A stretch of DNA of 33,748 nt from Hyphomicrobiaceae bacterium. Lineage in GTDB: Bacteria; Pseudomonadota; Alphaproteobacteria; Rhizobiales; Ancalomicrobiaceae. A program made the translations under genes and the position numbers. Shown piece after piece: positions 31,914 to 33,748 of the stretch (the first letter of the stretch is position 1; every line of letters begins with the position of its first letter). The stretch lies in the NCBI GenBank assembly GCA_016793065.1, contig JAEULV010000015.1, positions 1 through 33,748 on the forward strand. The letters run 5' to 3'. The notes beneath the pieces were generated by a model. It did not search any database, had not been told where the DNA came from, and was given only the letters and a program-made list of their open reading frames with translations.

Positions 31914-32936
31914 TCACGCCCGCTCGTACCAGCCCTTGCTGCGGTTGACGATCCACACCACCGTCAGCATCACCGGCACCTCGATCAGCACCCCGACCAC
32001 CGTCGCCAGCGCCGCGCCGGAATTAAACCCGAACAGGCTGATCGCCGCCGCCACCGCCAGTTCGAAGAAATTGCTGGCGCCGATCAGCGCCGACGGCCCG
32101 GCGACGCAATGCTGTTCGCCCACCAGCCGGTTGAACAGATAGGCCGCGCCGGCATTGAAATAGACCTGGATCAGGATCGGCACCGCCAGCAGCGCGATCA
32201 CCATCGGCTGTTTCAGGATCTGCTCGCCCTGGAATCCGAACAGCAGCACCAGCGTCGCCAGGAGCGACACCAGCGACACCGGCCCCAGCCGGCCGAGCAA
32301 CGCCGCCAGCCCGGCCTCGCCGCTGCCCGCCAGCACCCGCCGCCGCAAAACCTGCGCCACCACCACCGGGATGACGATGTAGAGCACCACCGAGATCACC
32401 AGCGTATCCCACGGCACCGTGATCGCCGACAGCCCGAGCAACAGCCCGACCAGCGGCGCGAACGCCACCACCATGATCGTGTCGTTGAGCGCCACCTGCG
32501 ACAGGGTGAAATGCGGCTCGCCCCTGGTCAGGTTGCTCCACACGAACACCATCGCCGTGCACGGCGCCGCCGCCAGCAGGATCAACCCGGCGATGTAGGA
32601 ATTGATCTGGTCGGCCGGCAGCAGGTCGCGAAACAGCGTGCCGATGAACAGCCAGCCGAGCAGCGCCATGGAAAACGGCTTGATCGCCCAGTTGACGAAC
32701 AGCGTCACGCCGATGCCGCGCCAATGCTCGCGCACCCGGCCGAGCGCGGCGAAGTCGATCTTCAGCAGCATCGGCACGATCATCAGCCAGATCAGCACCG
32801 CCACCGGCAGGTTGACCTTGGCCACCTCGATGGCGCCGACCGCCTGGAACACCCCCGGCATCAAGTGCCCAAGAGCCACGCCGACAACGATGCAGAGAAA
32901 CACCCAGACGGTCAGATAACGCTCGAATGTCGACAT
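31914..32936 (-). CDS. acr3: Arsenite efflux transporter, ACR3 family
   Basis: This 340-residue inner-membrane protein exports arsenite by proton exchange. About ten hydrophobic segments can be counted. The family residues are present: Cys126 in AAAPCTAMVFVWSNL and Glu292 in GASNFFELAVA, matching the cysteine and glutamate required in characterised Acr3 proteins. I chose ATG 32936, which begins MSTFERYLTVWVF and has AGGAAGG about 10 nt upstream; a longer frame adds only basic, non-conserved residues. It follows arsC by 16 nt in the operon arsR-arsC-acr3. Acr3 is often still annotated arsB, but the sequence is of the BASS-like ACR3 type, not the ArsB type. Confidence 0.95.
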   Translation of the reverse strand: MSTFERYLTVWVFLCIVVGVALGHLMPGVFQAVGAIEVAKVNLPVAVLIWLMIVPMLLKIDFAALGRVREHWRGIGVTLFVNWAIKPFSMALLGWLFIGTLFRDLLPADQINSYIAGLILLAAAPCTAMVFVWSNLTRGEPHFTLSQVALNDTIMVVAFAPLVGLLLGLSAITVPWDTLVISVVLYIVIPVVVAQVLRRRVLAGSGEAGLAALLGRLGPVSLVSLLATLVLLFGFQGEQILKQPMVIALLAVPILIQVYFNAGAAYLFNRLVGEQHCVAGPSALIGASNFFELAVAAAISLFGFNSGAALATVVGVLIEVPVMLTVVWIVNRSKGWYERA

Positions 32937-32952
32937 GGAGTGGGGACCTTCC

Positions 32953-33471
32953 TCAGGCGGACGCCGACGTCGACCCGTCAAGGCCGCCGATTTCCTTCAG
33001 GCGCGACTGCAGCGACAGCGCGTCCAGCGACTTGATCGGCAAGGCGATGAACGCCTGGATCCGGTTGCGCATGAAGCGGAAGGCCTGGTTGAACGCCCGC
33101 TGCTTGTCGATGTCGGACCCCTCGACCGCCGCCGGGTCCTCGATCCCCCAATGCGCCGACACCGGCTTGCCCGGCCACGCCGGACAGGCCTCGCCGGCGG
33201 CGTTGTCGCAAACGGTGAAGATGAAATCCATGTGCGGCGCGTCCGGCGCGGCGAATTCGTCCCAGTTCTTCGACCGGTAGCCGTCCGTCGGATAGCCGTA
33301 GCTCTCCAGCGTCTTCAGTGCGAACGGGTTGACGACACCCTTCGGCTGACTGCCGGCCGAGAAGGCGTTGAACCGCCCGCGACCGTCATGCCGCAGGATA
33401 CCCTCGGCGAGAACCGAGCGGGCGGTATTGCCGGTGCAGAGAAACAGGACGTTGAACACACGATCAGGCAT
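32953..33471 (-). CDS. arsC: Arsenate reductase, thioredoxin-coupled (LMW phosphatase fold)
   Basis: This 172-residue cytosolic enzyme reduces arsenate to arsenite for export. The phosphatase-like P-loop CTGNTARS gives nucleophile Cys12 and Arg18. The relay cysteines are Cys88 (TVCDNAAG) and Cys96 (EACPAWP), spaced as in thioredoxin-dependent ArsC, and Asp112 in HWGIEDP is the general acid. This distinguishes it from the glutaredoxin-type ArsC. The C-terminus is about 30 residues longer than the minimal S. aureus protein, a common feature in alphaproteobacteria. Its start overlaps the end of arsR by 8 nt, indicating one transcript controlled by arsenite through ArsR. Confidence 0.95.
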   Translation of the reverse strand: MPDRVFNVLFLCTGNTARSVLAEGILRHDGRGRFNAFSAGSQPKGVVNPFALKTLESYGYPTDGYRSKNWDEFAAPDAPHMDFIFTVCDNAAGEACPAWPGKPVSAHWGIEDPAAVEGSDIDKQRAFNQAFRFMRNRIQAFIALPIKSLDALSLQSRLKEIGGLDGSTSASA

Positions 33472-33748
33472 TGTTTCGAACCTTGTCGGGACAGCAGGGC
33501 GTGAGGTCGGCGATCAGCGGCGCGCAGATGTCCGGCCGTCCGGCGCAGCAATCCTGCAGCAGGTACAGCATCATCTCGCGGAAACGCCCGAGATCGGCGC
33601 GGTAGAGGATCGACCGGCTCTGGCGCTCGCCGCGGATCAACCCCGCCTGCGTCAGGATCGCCAGATGGCTGGACATGGTGTTCTGCGGCACCCCGACCGC
33701 CCGCGCCAACTCCCCCGCGGCAATGCCGTCGGGCTCGTGATTGACCAG
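33464..33748 (-). CDS. arsR: ArsR family arsenic-responsive repressor, 5' end cut by window
   Basis: Ninety-four residues of a winged-helix ArsR/SmtB repressor are visible; the N-terminus lies beyond the window edge. ELARAVGVPQNTMSSHLAIL is the recognition helix-turn-helix, and GLIRGERQSRSILYRAD is the wing. The C-terminal cysteines (DCCAGRPDIC and TPCC) are candidates for arsenite binding, as in proteobacterial ArsR proteins that use C-terminal rather than helix-3 cysteines. It overlaps arsC by 8 nt and should repress the arsR-arsC-acr3 operon until arsenite binds. Its operator would lie outside the window. Confidence 0.93.
   Translation of the reverse strand: MVNHEPDGIAAGELARAVGVPQNTMSSHLAILTQAGLIRGERQSRSILYRADLGRFREMMLYLLQDCCAGRPDICAPLIADLTPCCPDKVRNNA

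Noticed and set aside
31822..32142. Plus-strand open frame entering the end of acr3
   Set aside because: Mostly antisense to acr3 and without recognisable sequence.

Overview
The window is high-GC DNA (roughly two thirds G+C by eye) that reads as chromosomal sequence of an alphaproteobacterium, probably a Hyphomicrobiales or Rhodospirillales relative. The pointers are a hisC-tyrC pair, a YafK-like murein L,D-transpeptidase, a TadG-like von Willebrand protein, glutamate synthase in gltB/gltD form, a fused two-subunit 2-oxoacid:acceptor oxidoreductase and a bufferin operon. No rRNA, phage, transposase, CRISPR array or replication origin was seen. Genus is not determined.

Layout. 1-2935 (-): korA-korB, coding for a 2-oxoglutarate-type ferredoxin oxidoreductase, with two inverted repeats in the korA leader. 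3144-4757 (-): lipoprotein L,D-transpeptidase of the YafK/LdtF type. 5094-7135 (+): hisC and tyrC (histidine and tyrosine synthesis). 7486-7562 (-): tRNA-Arg(CCT). 7731-10144 (+): a secreted SNase-like protein overlapping an M48 metalloprotease lipoprotein gene. 10253-11164 (+): an unrecognised three-TM protein with strikingly low GC. 11214-18169 (-): gltB-vapB-vapC-gltD, a glutamate synthase operon interrupted by a toxin-antitoxin pair. 18170-18924: a long intergenic region with a possible promoter and a long imperfect inverted repeat. 18925-21492 (+): the bufferin operon bufA-bufB-bufC-doxX. 21593-24213 (+): threonine aldolase, a DUF1801 protein and aldose 1-epimerase. 24370-26352 (+): TadG-like VWA protein with a 21-glycine tract, ending at a strong terminator. 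26451-28027 (-): punA-deoC nucleoside salvage. 28176-31634 (-): pyruvate carboxylase. 31914-33748 (-): arsR-arsC-acr3 arsenic resistance, with arsR cut by the window edge.

How the genes fit together. Central metabolism dominates: KorAB and pyruvate carboxylase act at the TCA cycle, GltBD assimilates ammonia, HisC and TyrC make amino acids, and PunA, DeoC and GalM feed sugars and nucleosides into central carbon. Envelope functions form a second group (YafK-like transpeptidase, M48 lipoprotein, TadG-like protein). Two metal or metalloid defence loci are present: the arsenic cluster and the bufferin operon, which is expected to make a periplasmic thiooxazole-containing peptide that sequesters copper.

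The observations most worth following are the bufferin operon with its leader and intercistronic hairpins, the vapBC pair lodged between gltB and gltD, the low-GC orphan membrane protein, and the poly-glycine, cysteine-rich insert in the TadG-like protein.
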